A stretch of 64,000 nt of DNA. It comes from Panulirus ornatus (lineage: Eukaryota > Arthropoda > Malacostraca > Decapoda > Palinuridae). Each line of letters begins with the position of its first letter. The first letter of the stretch is position 1. Location: contig NC_092248.1 of assembly GCF_036320965.1 (NCBI RefSeq), positions 24,456,977 to 24,520,976 on the forward strand, written 5' to 3'. Of the stretch, positions 23,705-35,861 are shown in pieces. The notes below the pieces were generated by a model, which made no database searches, was not told the DNA's origin, and saw nothing but the letters and a program-made list of their open reading frames with translations. The position numbers and the translations under genes are program-made.

Positions 23705-24500
23705 TCATGTCTTGTCATTTCAACTCTCATTTGCCCTCTATTCAACCTTTGCACCTTTCTTTGGACCTCCTGCCGCTATTTTTTTCTTTTTTTATACATT
23801 TCCCAGTCATTTGCATTTCTTTTTTGTAAGCAGCGTCCAAACGCCTCTCTTTTCTCTTTCACTTACAACTTTACTTCTCCATCCTACCACCCACTACCCT
23901 TTCTAATTTGCACACCTCCCACCTTTCTCACGCCATATCTTTTGCACGTGCCATCACTGCTTCCCTAAATACATCCCACTCCTCACGCGCACCTTCACGT
24001 CATTTGCTCTAACCTTTTGCCGATCTCTCCTGGTACTTCTTTACACAAGTCTCCTCTTCTCCCTAATATTATCTCTTGAAAACCTTTACAAATCTTCACC
24101 TTCCCCTCCACAAGGTAGTGATCAGATATACCTCTAGCTGCCCCTCTCAGCACATGAACATCCAAAAGTCTCTCTTTTACAAGCTTGTCAATTAACACAA
24201 TCTGATAATGCCCTTTGACCATCTCTCCTACTTACATACGTATGATTATGTACATTTTTACTTTTAAACTAGGTATTCCCAATAACCGGTCTTTTTCAGC
24301 GTTCAAATCACACAATATCTCCACCATTTCCATTCACAACACTGAATACCACACGTACACCAAATACACATACAAGTACCACATTACTCATCTTCGTATT
24401 TGAATTACTAATCAATATAACCCGGTCTCGTGCATCAAAGCTGCTGACTCAGCAGCTCACAAAACACTTTCAACGTACGATCTTTCTTCTCATGAAGGAT
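23705..24500 (-). mobile_element. RTE-like LINE fragment (endonuclease region)
   Basis: Minus strand: VLIDKLVKERLLDVHVLRGA, ISDHYLVEGKVKICKGFQE and upstream endonuclease sequence to about 24495, with frameshifts (a deletion in KETCVRKYQERL near 24050). Neither RT nor tail is attached. Confidence 0.75.
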
Positions 24501-24547
24501 TACGACCATGTATATATATGTATATATATATTTCTTTTTTTTTTTTT

Positions 24548-25599
24548 TTGCTTTGTCGCTGGCTCCCGCGTTTGCGAGGTAGCGCAAGGAAACAGACGAA
24601 AGAAATGGCCCAACCCACCCCCATACACATGTATATACATACACGTCCACACACGCAAATTTACATACCTGCACAGCTTTCCATGGTTTACCCCAGACGC
24701 TTCACATGCCCTGATTCAATCCACTGACAGCACGTCAACCCCGGTATACCACATCGATCCAATTCACTCTATTCCTTGCATTCCTTTCACCCTCCTGAAT
24801 GTTCAGGACCCGATCACACAAAATCTCTTTCACTCTATCTTTCCACCTTCAATTTGGTCTCCCACTTCTCCTCGTTCCCTCCACCTCCGACACATATATC
24901 CTCTTGGTCAATCTTTCCTCACTCATTCTCTCCATGTGTCCAAACGATTTCAAAACACCCTCTTCTGCTCTCTCAACCACGCTCATTTTATTTCCACACA
25001 TCTCTCTTACCCTTATGTTACTTACTCGATCAAACCACCTCACACCACACATTGTGCTAAAACATCTCATTTCCAGCACATCCACCCTCCTGCGTACAAC
25101 TCTATCCATAGCCCACGCCTCGCAACCATACAACATTGTTGCAACCACTATTCCTTCAAACATACCCATTTTTGCTTTCCGAGATAATGTTCTCGACTTC
25201 CACACATTCTTCAAGGCTCCCAGGATTATCGCCCCCTCCCCCACCCTATGACCCACGTCCGCTTCCATGGTTCCATCCGCTGCCAGATCCACTCCCAGAT
25301 ATCTAAAACACTTTACTTCCTCCAGTTTTTCTCCATTCAAACTTACCTCCCAATTGACTTGACCCTCAACCCTACTGTACCTAATAACCTTGCTCTTATT
25401 CACATTTACTCTTAACGTTCTTCTTTCACACACTTTACCAAATTCAGTCACCAGCTTCTGCAGTTTCTCACATGAATCAGTCACCAGCGCTATATCATCA
25501 GCGAACAACAACTGACTCACTTCCCAAGCTCTCTCATCCCTAACAGACTTCATACTTGCCCCTCTTTCCAAAACTCTTGCATTCATCTCCCTAACAACC

Positions 25600-25602
<3 letters not shown>
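24548..25602 (-). mobile_element. RTE-like LINE, 5'-truncated, short tail
   Basis: Terminal motif at 24550-24605 with the short 3'UTR (direct join from CATACCTGCACA to GCTTTCCATGGTTTACCCC). An uninterrupted frame 25586-24849 continues from FADDIALVTDS through [20 protein letters not shown] and GCEAWAMDRVVRRRVDVLEM to the zinc-knuckle-less carboxy terminus. Truncated at the 5' end exactly where (TA)n begins (25603). Confidence 0.88.

Positions 25603-25664
<62 letters not shown>
25603..25664. repeat. (TA)n microsatellite
   Basis: About 31 TA units separating two RTE copies in head-to-head orientation. Confidence 0.95.
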
Positions 25665-25668
<4 letters not shown>

Positions 25669-27190
25669 ACAAAGGCAAAGGGGATAAGAGTGAGTGCTCA
25701 AATTACAGAGGTATAAGTTTGTTGAGTATTCCTGGTAAACTATATGGGAGGGTATTGATTGAGAGGGTGAAGGCATGTACAGAGCATCAGATTGGGGAAG
25801 AGCAGTGCGGTTTCAGAAGTGGTAGAGGATGTGTGGATCAGGTGTTTGCTTTGAAGAATGTATGTGAGAAATACTTAGAAAAGCAAATGGATTTGTATGT
25901 AGCATTTATGGATCTGGAGAAGGCATATGATAGAGTTGATAGAGATGCTCTGTGGAAGGTATTAAGAATATATGGTGTGGGAGGCAAGTTGTTAGAAGCA
26001 GTGAAAAGTTTTTATCGAGGATGTAAGGCATGTGTACGTGTAGGAAGAGAGGAAAGTGATTGGTTCTCAGTGAATGTAGGTTTGCGGCAGGGGTGTGTGA
26101 TGTCTCCATGGTTGTTTAATTTGTTTATGGATGGGGTTGTTAGGGAGGTAAATGCAAGAGTCCTGGAAAGAGGGGGAAAGTATGAAGTCTGTTGGGGATG
26201 AGAGAGCTTGGGAAGTGAGTCAGTTGTTGTTCGCTGATGATACAGCGCTGGTGGCTGATTCATGTGAGAAACTGCAGAAGCTGGTGACTGAGTTTGGTAA
26301 AGTGTGTGGAAGAAGAAAGTTAAGAGTAAATGTGAATAAGAGCAAGGTTATTAGGTACAGTAGGGTTGAGGGTCAAGTCAATTGGGAGGTGAGTTTGAAT
26401 GGAGAAAAACTGGAGGAAGTGAAGTGTTTTAGATATCTGGGAGTGGATCTGTCAGCGGATGGAACCATGGAAGCGGAAGTGGATCATAGGGTGGGGGAGG
26501 GGGCGAAAATCCTGGAAGCCTTGAAAAATGTGTGGAAGTCGAGAACATTATCTCGGAAAGCAAAAATGGGTATGTTTGAAGGAATAGTGGTTCCAACAAT
26601 GTTGTATGGTTGCGAGGCGTGGGCTATGGATAGAGTTGTGCGCAGGAGGATGGATGTGCTGGAAATGAGATGTTTGAGGACAATGTGTGGTGTGAGGTGG
26701 TTTGATCGAGTAAGTAACGTAAGGGTAAGAGAGATGTGTGGAAATAAAAAGAACGTGGTTGAGAGAGCAGAAGAGGGTGTTTTGAAATGGTTTGGTCACA
26801 TGGAGAGAATGAGTGAGGAAAGATTGACCAAGAGGATATATGTGTCGGGGGTGGAGGGAACTAGGAGAAGAGGGGTACCAAATTGGAGGTGGAAAGATGT
26901 AGTGAAAAAGATTTTGTGTGATCGGGGCCTGAACATGCAGGAGGGTGAAAGGAGGGCAAGGAATAGAGTGAATTGGAGCGATGTGGTATACCGGGGTTGA
27001 CGTGCTGTCAGTGGATTGAATCAAGGCATGTGAAGCGTCTGGGGTAAACCATGGAAAGCTGTGTAGGTATGTATGTTTACGTGTGTGGACGTATGTATAT
27101 ACATGTGTATTGGGGTGGGTTGGGCCATTTCTTTCGTCTGTTTCCTTGCGCTACCTCGCAAACGCGGGATACAGCGATAGAGCAAAAAAG
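25665..27190 (+). mobile_element. RTE-like LINE, 5'-truncated RT, short tail
   Basis: Begins at LYKGKGDKSECSNYRGISLL within the RT. RT motifs are intact: MDLEKAYDRVDRDALW, VGLRQGCVMSPWLFNLFMDG. One extra base near 26175 (GAGGGGGAAAGT where sister copies have GAGGGGCAAGT) shifts the frame between 25665-26201 and 26152-27000; the second frame has [13 protein letters not shown] and the whole carboxy-terminal part to NWSDVVYRG. The short 3'UTR ends GGGATACAGCGATAGAGC plus A-rich and (TA)n. Confidence 0.9.
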
Positions 27191-27200
27191 AAAAAATATA

Positions 27201-27234
<34 letters not shown>

Positions 27235-27236
27235 TA
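27191..27236. repeat. A-rich/(TA)n/T run junction between tail-to-tail RTEs
   Basis: AAAAAAGAAAAAA, (TA)n and a T run. The flanking RTE tails are inverted with respect to each other, so the single strand could fold into a long hairpin. Confidence 0.9.
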
Positions 27237-28400
27237 TACTTTGTCGCTGTCTCCCGCGTTTGCGCGGTAGCGCAAGGAAACAGACGAAAGAAATGGCCCA
27301 ACCCCCCCCCCCCCATACACATGTACATACACACGTCCACACACGCAAATATACATACCTACACAGCTTTCCATGGTTTACCCCAGACGCTTCACATGCC
27401 TTGATTCAATCCACTGACAGCACGTCAACCCCTGTATACCACATGACTCCAATTCACTCTATTCCTTGCCCTCCTTTCACCCTCCTGCATGTTCAGGCCC
27501 CGATCACACAAAATCTTTTTCACTCCATCTTTCCACCTCCAATTTGGTCTCCCTCTTCTCCTCGTTCCCTCCACCTCCGACACATATATCCTCTTGGTCA
27601 ATCTCTCCTCACTCATTCTCTCCATGTGCCCAAACCATTTCAAAACACCCTCTTCTGCTCTCTCAACCACGCTCTTTTTATTTCCACACATCTCTCTTAC
27701 CCTTACGTTACTTACTCGATCAAACCACCTCACACCACACATTGTCCTCAAACATCTCATTTCCAGCACATCCATCCTCCTGCGCACATCTCTATCCATA
27801 GCCCACGCCTCGCAACCATACAACATTGTTGGAACCACTATTCCCTCAAACATACCCATTTTCGCTTTCCGAGATAATGTTCTCGACTTCCACACATTTT
27901 TCAAGGCTCCCAAAATTTTCGCCCCCTCCCCCACCCTATGATCCACTTCCGCTTCCATGGTTCCATCCGCTGACAGATCCACTCCCAGATATCTAAAACA
28001 CTTCACTTCCTCCAGTTTTTCTCCATTCAAACTCACCTCCCAATTGACTTGACCCTCACCCCTACTGTACCTAATAACCTTGCTCTTATTCACATTTACT
28101 CTCAACTTTCTTCTTCCACACACTTTACCAAACTCAGTCACCAGCTTCTGCAGTTTCTCACATGAATCAGCCACCAGCGCTGTATCATCAGCGAACAACA
28201 ACTGACTCACTTCCCAAGCTCTCTCATCCCCAACAGACTTCATACTTGCCCCTCTTTCCAGGACTCTTGCATTTACCTCCCTTACAACCCCATCCATAAA
28301 CAAATTAAACAACCATGGAGACATCACACACCCCTGCCGCAAACCTACATTCACTGAGAACCAATCACTTTCCTCTCTTCCTACACGTACACATGCCTTA
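27237..28400 (-). mobile_element. RTE-like LINE, 5'-truncated, short tail
   Basis: Open minus-strand frame 28354-27425 from NVGLRQGCVMSPWLFNLFMD through [13 protein letters not shown] to NWSHVVYRG without a stop. The short 3'UTR follows. The 5' end is an abrupt junction at 28400 with the plus-strand copy (28401), with no target repeat or microsatellite. Confidence 0.9.
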
Positions 28401-29232
28401 CAGTAGGGCTGAGGGTCAAGTCAATTGGGAGGTGAGTTTGAATGGAGAAAAACTGGAGGAAGTAAAGTGTTTTAGATATCTGGGAGTGGATCTGACAGCG
28501 GATTGAACCATGGAAGCGGAAGTGGATCATAGGGTGGGGGAGGGGGCGAAAATTCTGGGGGCCTTGGAGAATGTCTGGAAGTCGAGAACATTATCTCGGA
28601 AAGCAAAAATGGGTATGTTTGAAGGAATAGTGGTTCCAACAATGTTGTATGGTTGCGAGGCGTGGGCTATGGATAGAGTTGTGCGCAGGAGGATGGATGT
28701 GCTGGAAACGAGATGTTTGAGGACAATGTGTGGTCTGAGGTGGTTTGATCGAGTGAGTAACGTAAGGGTAAGAGAGATGTGTGGAAATAAAAAGAGCGTG
28801 GTTGAGAGAGCAGAAGAGGGTGTTTTGAAGTGGTTTGGGCACATGGAGAGAATGAGTGAGGAAAGATTGACCAAGAGGATATATGTGTCGGAGGTGGAGG
28901 GAACGAGGAGAAGAGGGAGACCAAATTGGAGGTGGAAAGATGGAGTGAAAAAGATTTTGTGTGATCGGGGCCTGAACATGCAGGAGGGTGAAAGGAGGGC
29001 AAGGAATAGAGTGAACTGGAGCGATGTGGTATACCGGGGTTGACGTGCTGTCAATGGATTGAATCAAGGCATGTGAAGCGTCTGGGGTAAACCATGGAAA
29101 GCTGTGTAGGTATGTATATTTGCGCGTGTGGACGTACGTATATACATGTGTATGGGGGGTGGGTTGGGCCATTTCTTTCGTCTGTTTCCTTGCGCTACCT
29201 CGCAAACGCGGGAGACAGCGACAAAGTATAAT
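28401..29232 (+). mobile_element. RTE-like LINE 3' fragment, short tail
   Basis: Starts at SRAEGQVNWEVSLNGEKLEE. A TGA replaces Gly in LTADG (28504). An open frame 28510-29043 then runs to NWSDVVYRG. The short 3'UTR ends GACAGCGACAAAGTATAATA. Confidence 0.9.
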
Positions 29233-29242
29233 AGAAAAAAAA

Positions 29243-29244
<2 letters not shown>

Positions 29245-29331
<87 letters not shown>

Positions 29332-29342
29332 CAGATAGATAG
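29245..29342. repeat. (TA)n followed by (GATA)n
   Basis: About 25 TA units and about 11 GATA units after an RTE tail. Confidence 0.95.
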
Positions 29343-29344
29343 AG

Positions 29345-30008
29345 TACATACAAACATATTTAACATGATCTCACATAAAGTATTTACAAATACTTATTTC
29401 TAAAGTATGTCTATTTAAAACTCATTCACTATAATTTTCAAATTCCCTAAATTCTTTCTATCATACTTTTCTGTGAACAAAAAAATGGACAGCAGACTCC
29501 TGTTGCAGACTATATTTTCGTTCCTAAATTATATGGCGCACCGAGCCCCACCCACTTCTTCAATAATATTACCAGAGATACTTGCGATTATCCTATGCTA
29601 AAGTTCCTTCCTATGATCATACGCCGCACAATCTCGATTTTCAAGTGACATCGCTTTCGTCACCTGCGAAAATGATCATTTATTGATCTAACTGAAACAC
29701 TTCGTCGATCTTATTTATTTGGAGAGTATTAGAAGTGATCTTCTTGCCATTAGTGCTGGTATATGATGAAAGTCATACAGGGAAGCTTACTTGAACAACA
29801 GGTAGATATTACGACTGACCTTGAGAGTCTATTACAAATTAGCCAAATGTAACAGCTGCTGAAATACTTTAGACACTTAGCCCTTGGTACGTCACGCTAT
29901 TTCGAGGCTCCAATCCATCAAGCTCGCATGGAATCATTGCAGCAGGTATTATTTAGGCCATTATTATTGTATCGCGTCTAACTTTCCATGCGAAGACTAA
30001 CGAAACGA
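29345..30008. other. Unique-looking sequence, no gene recognised
   Basis: 660 bp without recognisable repeat or ORF homology. It is probably intron or intergenic host DNA into which the RTE copies inserted. Confidence 0.45.
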
Positions 30009-30009
30009 C

Positions 30010-33000
30010 TGGGGATAGGGGAGAAAGAATACTTCCCACGCATTCCTCACGTGTCGTAGAAGGCGACTAAAGGGGACGGGAGCGGGGGGCCAGAAACCCT
30101 CCCCTCCTTGTATTTTAACTTTCTAAAAGGGGAAACAGAAGAACGAGTCATGCGAGGAGTACTCATCCTCCTCGAAGGCTCAGATTGGGGTGTCTAAATG
30201 TGTGTGGATGTAACCAAGATGAGTAAAAAGGAGAGATAGGTAGTATGTTTGAGGAAAGCAACACGGATGTTTTGGCTCTGAGTGAAACGAAGCTCAAGGG
30301 TAAAGGGAAAGAGTGGTTTGGGAATGTCTTGGGAGTAAAACCAGGTGTTAGTGAGAGGACAAGAGGAAGTGAAGGAGTAGCACTACTCCTGAAACAGGAG
30401 TTGTGGGAGTATGTGATAGAGTGTAAGAAAGTAAATTCTAGATTGATATGGGTAAAACTGAAAGTTGATGGAGAGAGATGGGTGATTATTGGTGCATATG
30501 CACCTGGGCATGAGAAGAAAGATCATGAGAGGCAAGTGTTTTGGGAGCAGCTGAATGAGTGTGTTAGTGGTTTTGATGCACAAGACCGGGTTATAGTGAT
30601 GGGTGATTTGAATACAAAGGTGAGTAATGTGGCAGTTGAGGGAATAGTTGGTATACATGGAGTGTTCAGTGTTGTAAATGGAAATGGTGAAGAGCTTGTA
30701 GATTTATGTGCTGAAAAAGGACTGGTGATTGGGAAAACCTGGTTCAAAAAGCGAGATATACATAAGTATACGTATGTAAGTAGGAGAGATGGCAAGAGAG
30801 CGTTATTCGATTACGTGTTAATTGATAGAAGAACGAAAGAGAGACTTTTGGATGTTAATGTGCTGAGAGGTGCAACTGGAGAGATGTCTGATCATTATCT
30901 TGTGGAGGCGAAGGTGAAGATTTGTGGGGGTTTTCAGAAAAGAAGAGAGAATGTTGGGGTGAAGAGAGTGGTGAGAGTAAGTGATTTTGGGAAGGACACT
31001 TGTGTGAGGAAGTACCAGGAGAGACTGAGTACAGAATGGAAAAAGGTGAGAACAAAGGAGGTAAGGGGCGTGGGGGAGGAATGTGATGTATTTAGGGAAG
31101 CAGTGATGGCGTGCGCAAAAGATGCTTGTGGCATGAGATGCGTGGCAGGTGGGTTGATTAGAAAAGGTAGTGAGTGGTGGGATGAAGAAGTAAGAGTATT
31201 AGTGAAAGAGAAGAGAGAGGCATTTGGACAATTTTTGCAGGGAAAAAAGGAAATGAGTGGGAGAGGTATAAAAGAAAGAGGCAGGAGGTCAAGAAAAAGG
31301 TGCAAGAGGTGAAAAAAAGAGGGCAAGTGAGAGTTGGGGTGAGAGAGTATCAAAAAATTTTAAGGGAGAATAAAAAGATGTTTTGGAGGGATGTAAATAA
31401 AGTGCGTAAGACAAGGGAGCAAAACTGAACTTCAGTGAAGGGGGCTAATGGGGAAGGTGATAACAAGTAGTGGTGATGTGAGAAGGAGATGGAGTGAGTA
31501 TTTTGAAGGTTTGTTGAATGTGTTTGATGATAGAGTGGCAGATATAGGGTGTTTTGGTCGAGGTGGTGTGCAAAGTGAGAGGGTTATGGAAATCATTTCG
31601 GTAAATAGAGAAGAGGTAGTAAAGCTTTACGGAAGATGAAAGCCGGCATTGGATGGCATTGCAGTGGAATTTATTACAAAAGGGGGTGACTGTATTGTTG
31701 ACTGGTTGGTAAGGTTATTTGATGTATGTATGATTCATGGTGAGGTGCCTGAGGATTGGCGGAATGCTTGCATAGTGCCATTGTACAAAGGCAAAGGGGA
31801 TAAGAGTGATTGCTCAAATTAAACAGGCATAAGTTGTTGAGTATTCCTGGTAAATTATATGGGAGGGTATTGATTGAGAGGGTGAAGGCATGTACAGAGC
31901 AGCAGATTGGGGAAGAACAGTGTGGTTTCAGAAGTGGTAGACGATGTGTAGATCAGGTGTTTCCCTTGAAGAATGTATGTGAGAAATACTTAGAAAAACA
32001 AATGGATTTGTATGTAGCATTTATGGATCTGGAGAAGGCATATGATAGAGTTGATAGAGATGCTCTGTGGAAGGTATTACGAATATATGGTGTGGAAGGC
32101 AAGTTGTTAGAAGCAGTGAAAAGTTTTTATCGAGGATATAAGGCATGTGTACGTGTAGGAAGAGAGGAAAGTGATTGGTTCTCAGTGAATGTGGGTTTGC
32201 GGCACGGGTGTGTGATGTCTCCATGGTTGTTTAATTTGTTTATGGATGGGGTTGTTAGGGAGTTGAATGCAAGAGTTTTGGAAAGAGGGGCAAGTATGCA
32301 GTCTGTTGTGGATGAGAGAGCTTGGGAAGTGAGTCAGTTGTTGTCGCTGATGATACAGCGCTGGTGGCTGATTCATGTAGGAAACTGCAGAAGCTGGTGA
32401 CTGAGTGTGATAAAGAAGGAAGTTAAGAGTAGATATAAATGAGAGCAAGGATATTAGGTACAAGAGGGTTGAGGGCTAAGTCAATTGGGAGGTAAGTTTG
32501 AAGGAAGAAAAACTGGAGGAAGTGAAGTGTTTTAGATATCTGGGAGTGGATCTGGCAGCGGATGGAACCATGGAAGCGGAAGTGAATCATAGGGTGGGGG
32601 AGGGGGCGAAAATCCTGAGGGCCTTGAAGAATGTGTGGAAGTCGAGAACATTATCTCGGAAAGCAAAAATGGGTATGTTTGAAGGAATAGTGGTTCCAAC
32701 AATGTTGTATGGTTGCGAGGCGTAGGGCTATGGATAGAGTTGTGCGCAGGAGGGTGGATGTGCTGGAAATGAGATGTTTGAGGACAATATGTGGTGTGAG
32801 GTGGTTTGATCAAGTAAGTAATGTAAGGGTGAGAGAGATGTGTGGAAATAAAAAGAGTGTGGTTGAGAGAGCAAAAGAGGGTGTTTTGAAATGGTTTGGT
32901 CACATGGAGAGAATGAGTGGGGAAAGATTGACCAAGAGGATATATGTGTCGGAGGTGGAGGGAACGAGGAGAAGAGGGAGACCAAATTGGAGGTGGAAAG

Positions 33001-33402
33001 ATGGAGTGAAAAAGATTTTGAGTGATCGGGGCCTGAACATGCAGGAGGGTGAAAGGCGTGGAAGGAATAGAGTGAATTGAAATGATGTGGTATACCGGGG
33101 TCGACGTGCTAGTCAATGGATTGAACCAGGGCATGTGAAGCGTCTGGGGTAAACCATGCAAAGAGTCTGGGGCCTTGATGTGGAAAGGGAGCTGTGGTTT
33201 CGGTGACAGCTAGAGACTGAGTGTGAACGAATGGGGCCTTTGGTGTCTTTCCTAGCGCTACCTCGCACACATGAGGGGGGAGGGGGTTGTAATTCCATGT
33301 GTGGCGAGGTGGCGATGGGATCAAATAAAGGCAGACAGGATGAATTATGTACATGTGTATATATGTATATGTCTGTGTGTGTATATATATGTGTACAATT
33401 TT
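30010..33402 (+). mobile_element. Near full-length RTE-like LINE, 3' end cut by Penelope-like element
   Basis: The 5'UTR head GGGGATAGGGGAGAAAGAAT is at 30012. The endonuclease frame 30245-31312 is intact over its catalytic motifs: LALSETKLKG, IGAYAPGHEKKDHE, IVMGDLNTKVSN, LFDYVLIDRRTK and MSDHYLVEAKV. A TAA just upstream (about 30222) separates it from GCLNVCGCNQDE. After 31250 the frame breaks repeatedly. RT pieces are at 31448-31639, 31810-32400 (MDLEKAYDRVDRDALW, GLRHGCVMSP with Gln to His) and 32498-33080; the FADD box at 32340 is destroyed by a 1-base deletion. The long-type 3'UTR (33080-33402) stops at TATATATGTGTACA, where the Penelope-like element begins, so the terminal hairpin is lost. 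Confidence 0.9.
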
Positions 33403-33417
33403 GCGAGTGATCAAGAT

Positions 33418-33473
33418 ATTCCTACGAGTCCACGGGGGAAAATGAAATACGAAAAGTTCCCAAGTGCACTTTC
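33418..33473 (-). repeat. Left inverted terminal repeat of the Penelope-like element
   Basis: Reverse complement of 34490-34545 with two mismatches. Relative to the right copy it stops exactly at the GAAA that ends the hammerhead-like core, so it lacks the CTGATGA half. Confidence 0.9.
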
Positions 33474-34317
33474 TTTGTGTATGGCCAACAAATGAAAATC
33501 TACAAATATTTCTCTCCTTACTTAACAATTTAGTACCTTCCATCAAATTTACTTTAGAAAATGAAAATAATGGTATGTTACCATTTTTAGATTGCATGAT
33601 CCATAGACAAGGAAACAAGTTTAAGTTTAGCATATACAGAAAACCCACCAATGTATGCTCATATATCTATTATTACTCATCTCAACATGACAGAGTTAAA
33701 TTATCATCATTTCAATCTATGTTCCTAAGGGCATTACGTATTTGCAGTCCAGAGTTTATTGGTGATGAGTTTGAGAAGATATATTCTATTGGATCTAAGT
33801 TAAAGTACCCTAGATCTTTCATTGATTAATCCCTTAAGTTAGCAAGAAATCATTTTATAGAGTTGAGCCCAAATCTCCCATTAGCACCAAGAATCTTTTA
33901 GTTCTCCCCTTTAATAATAATTTCACTTTGCTTCCCATGTTGCTTAAATCCTTTAATGTAAAAGTTGCCTTAGGAACAATAATACTATAAAGAACATCTT
34001 AATCAGGAATTCACCAGAAAATTCAACTTGGTTGCATCTATAAAGTTCCTTGTGGAAACTGTGATAAATTCTATGTTGGTCAGACTGGTAAGGATCTTTC
34101 TGTTAGACTTAAGCAACATAAATATAGTATAAGAACGGGACAAGAATCAAATGCCTTGTTTAATCATACTAAAAACTATAATCATTGTATTGACTGGAGT
34201 AACGCCATCTCAGTTGTTAACTCTAACTCTATTACCAAGAGAAATATCATTGAATCTTCTATTATCAAATACACAAAGAATTATAATCTTAATATCAGTG
34301 ATGGTCTATACAAATAA
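33464..34317 (+). pseudogene. Penelope-like RT C-terminus and GIY-YIG endonuclease, broken
   Basis: The frame 33464-33829 reads VWPTNENLQIFLSLLNNLVP, SIKFTLENENNGMLPFLDCM, SIYRKPTNVCSYIYYYSSQH and RALRICSPEFIGDEFEKIYS. PFLDC/V and the YRKPT...S motif are typical of Penelope-like RTs. A TAA follows FID where SLKLARNHF should continue. After further frameshifts the frame 34030-34317 reads CIYKVPCGNCDKFYVGQTGK, DLSVRLKQHKYSIRTGQESN and ends at NLNISDGLYK. Here IYKVPC...YVGQTG...R..QHK is the GIY-YIG core with its arginine, and E in IIESSIIK may be the catalytic glutamate. The enzyme would nick DNA for target-primed synthesis. Non-functional as it stands: no palm catalytic YxDD, one nonsense codon, at least one frameshift. 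Confidence 0.85.
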
Positions 34318-34464
34318 GATAACTTTATTGTAGATAAGATCTGTAAAGTGATAAGTTTATGAACGCTCGTTGTATGTTTTGGACAATCATATGTTTACCA
34401 AATGGCGTCCTAGTTTCGTCTCTTGGATGTATATCAACTGACTGTTATATTCCGCTCTTGTGTC

Positions 34465-34489
34465 TCCCCTGATGATGTGATTATTACAC

Positions 34490-34505
<16 letters not shown>
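34465..34505 (+). ncRNA. Candidate minimal type I hammerhead ribozyme in the Penelope-like repeat
   Basis: CTGATGA (34469-34475), GAAA (34490-34493) and a UU cleavage dinucleotide (34500-34501) are placed as in a hammerhead. Stem I is TCCC (34465-34468) with GGGA (34502-34505). Stem II is GTG (34477-34479) with CAC (34487-34489), with one extra U at 34476. Stem III is AG (34493-34494) with CT (34499-34500), closing a TGCA loop. Predicted cleavage is after 34501. Minimal hammerheads with a very short stem III are documented in Penelope-like elements of many animals, so family and fold agree. The unpaired U next to stem II is the one departure from the textbook core. Confidence 0.7.
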
Positions 34506-35700
<1,195 letters not shown>

Positions 35701-35780
35701 TAAAAAATAAAATATAAAATATATATATATATATATATAAAATATATATATATATATATAAATATATATATATGAAATAT

Positions 35781-35860
<80 letters not shown>
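35701..35860. repeat. AT-rich (TA)n block with AAAATA interruptions
   Basis: (TA)n mixed with AAATA units between the 3' tail of one RTE and the 5' head of the next, same orientation. Confidence 0.95.
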
Positions 35861-35861
<1 letters not shown>

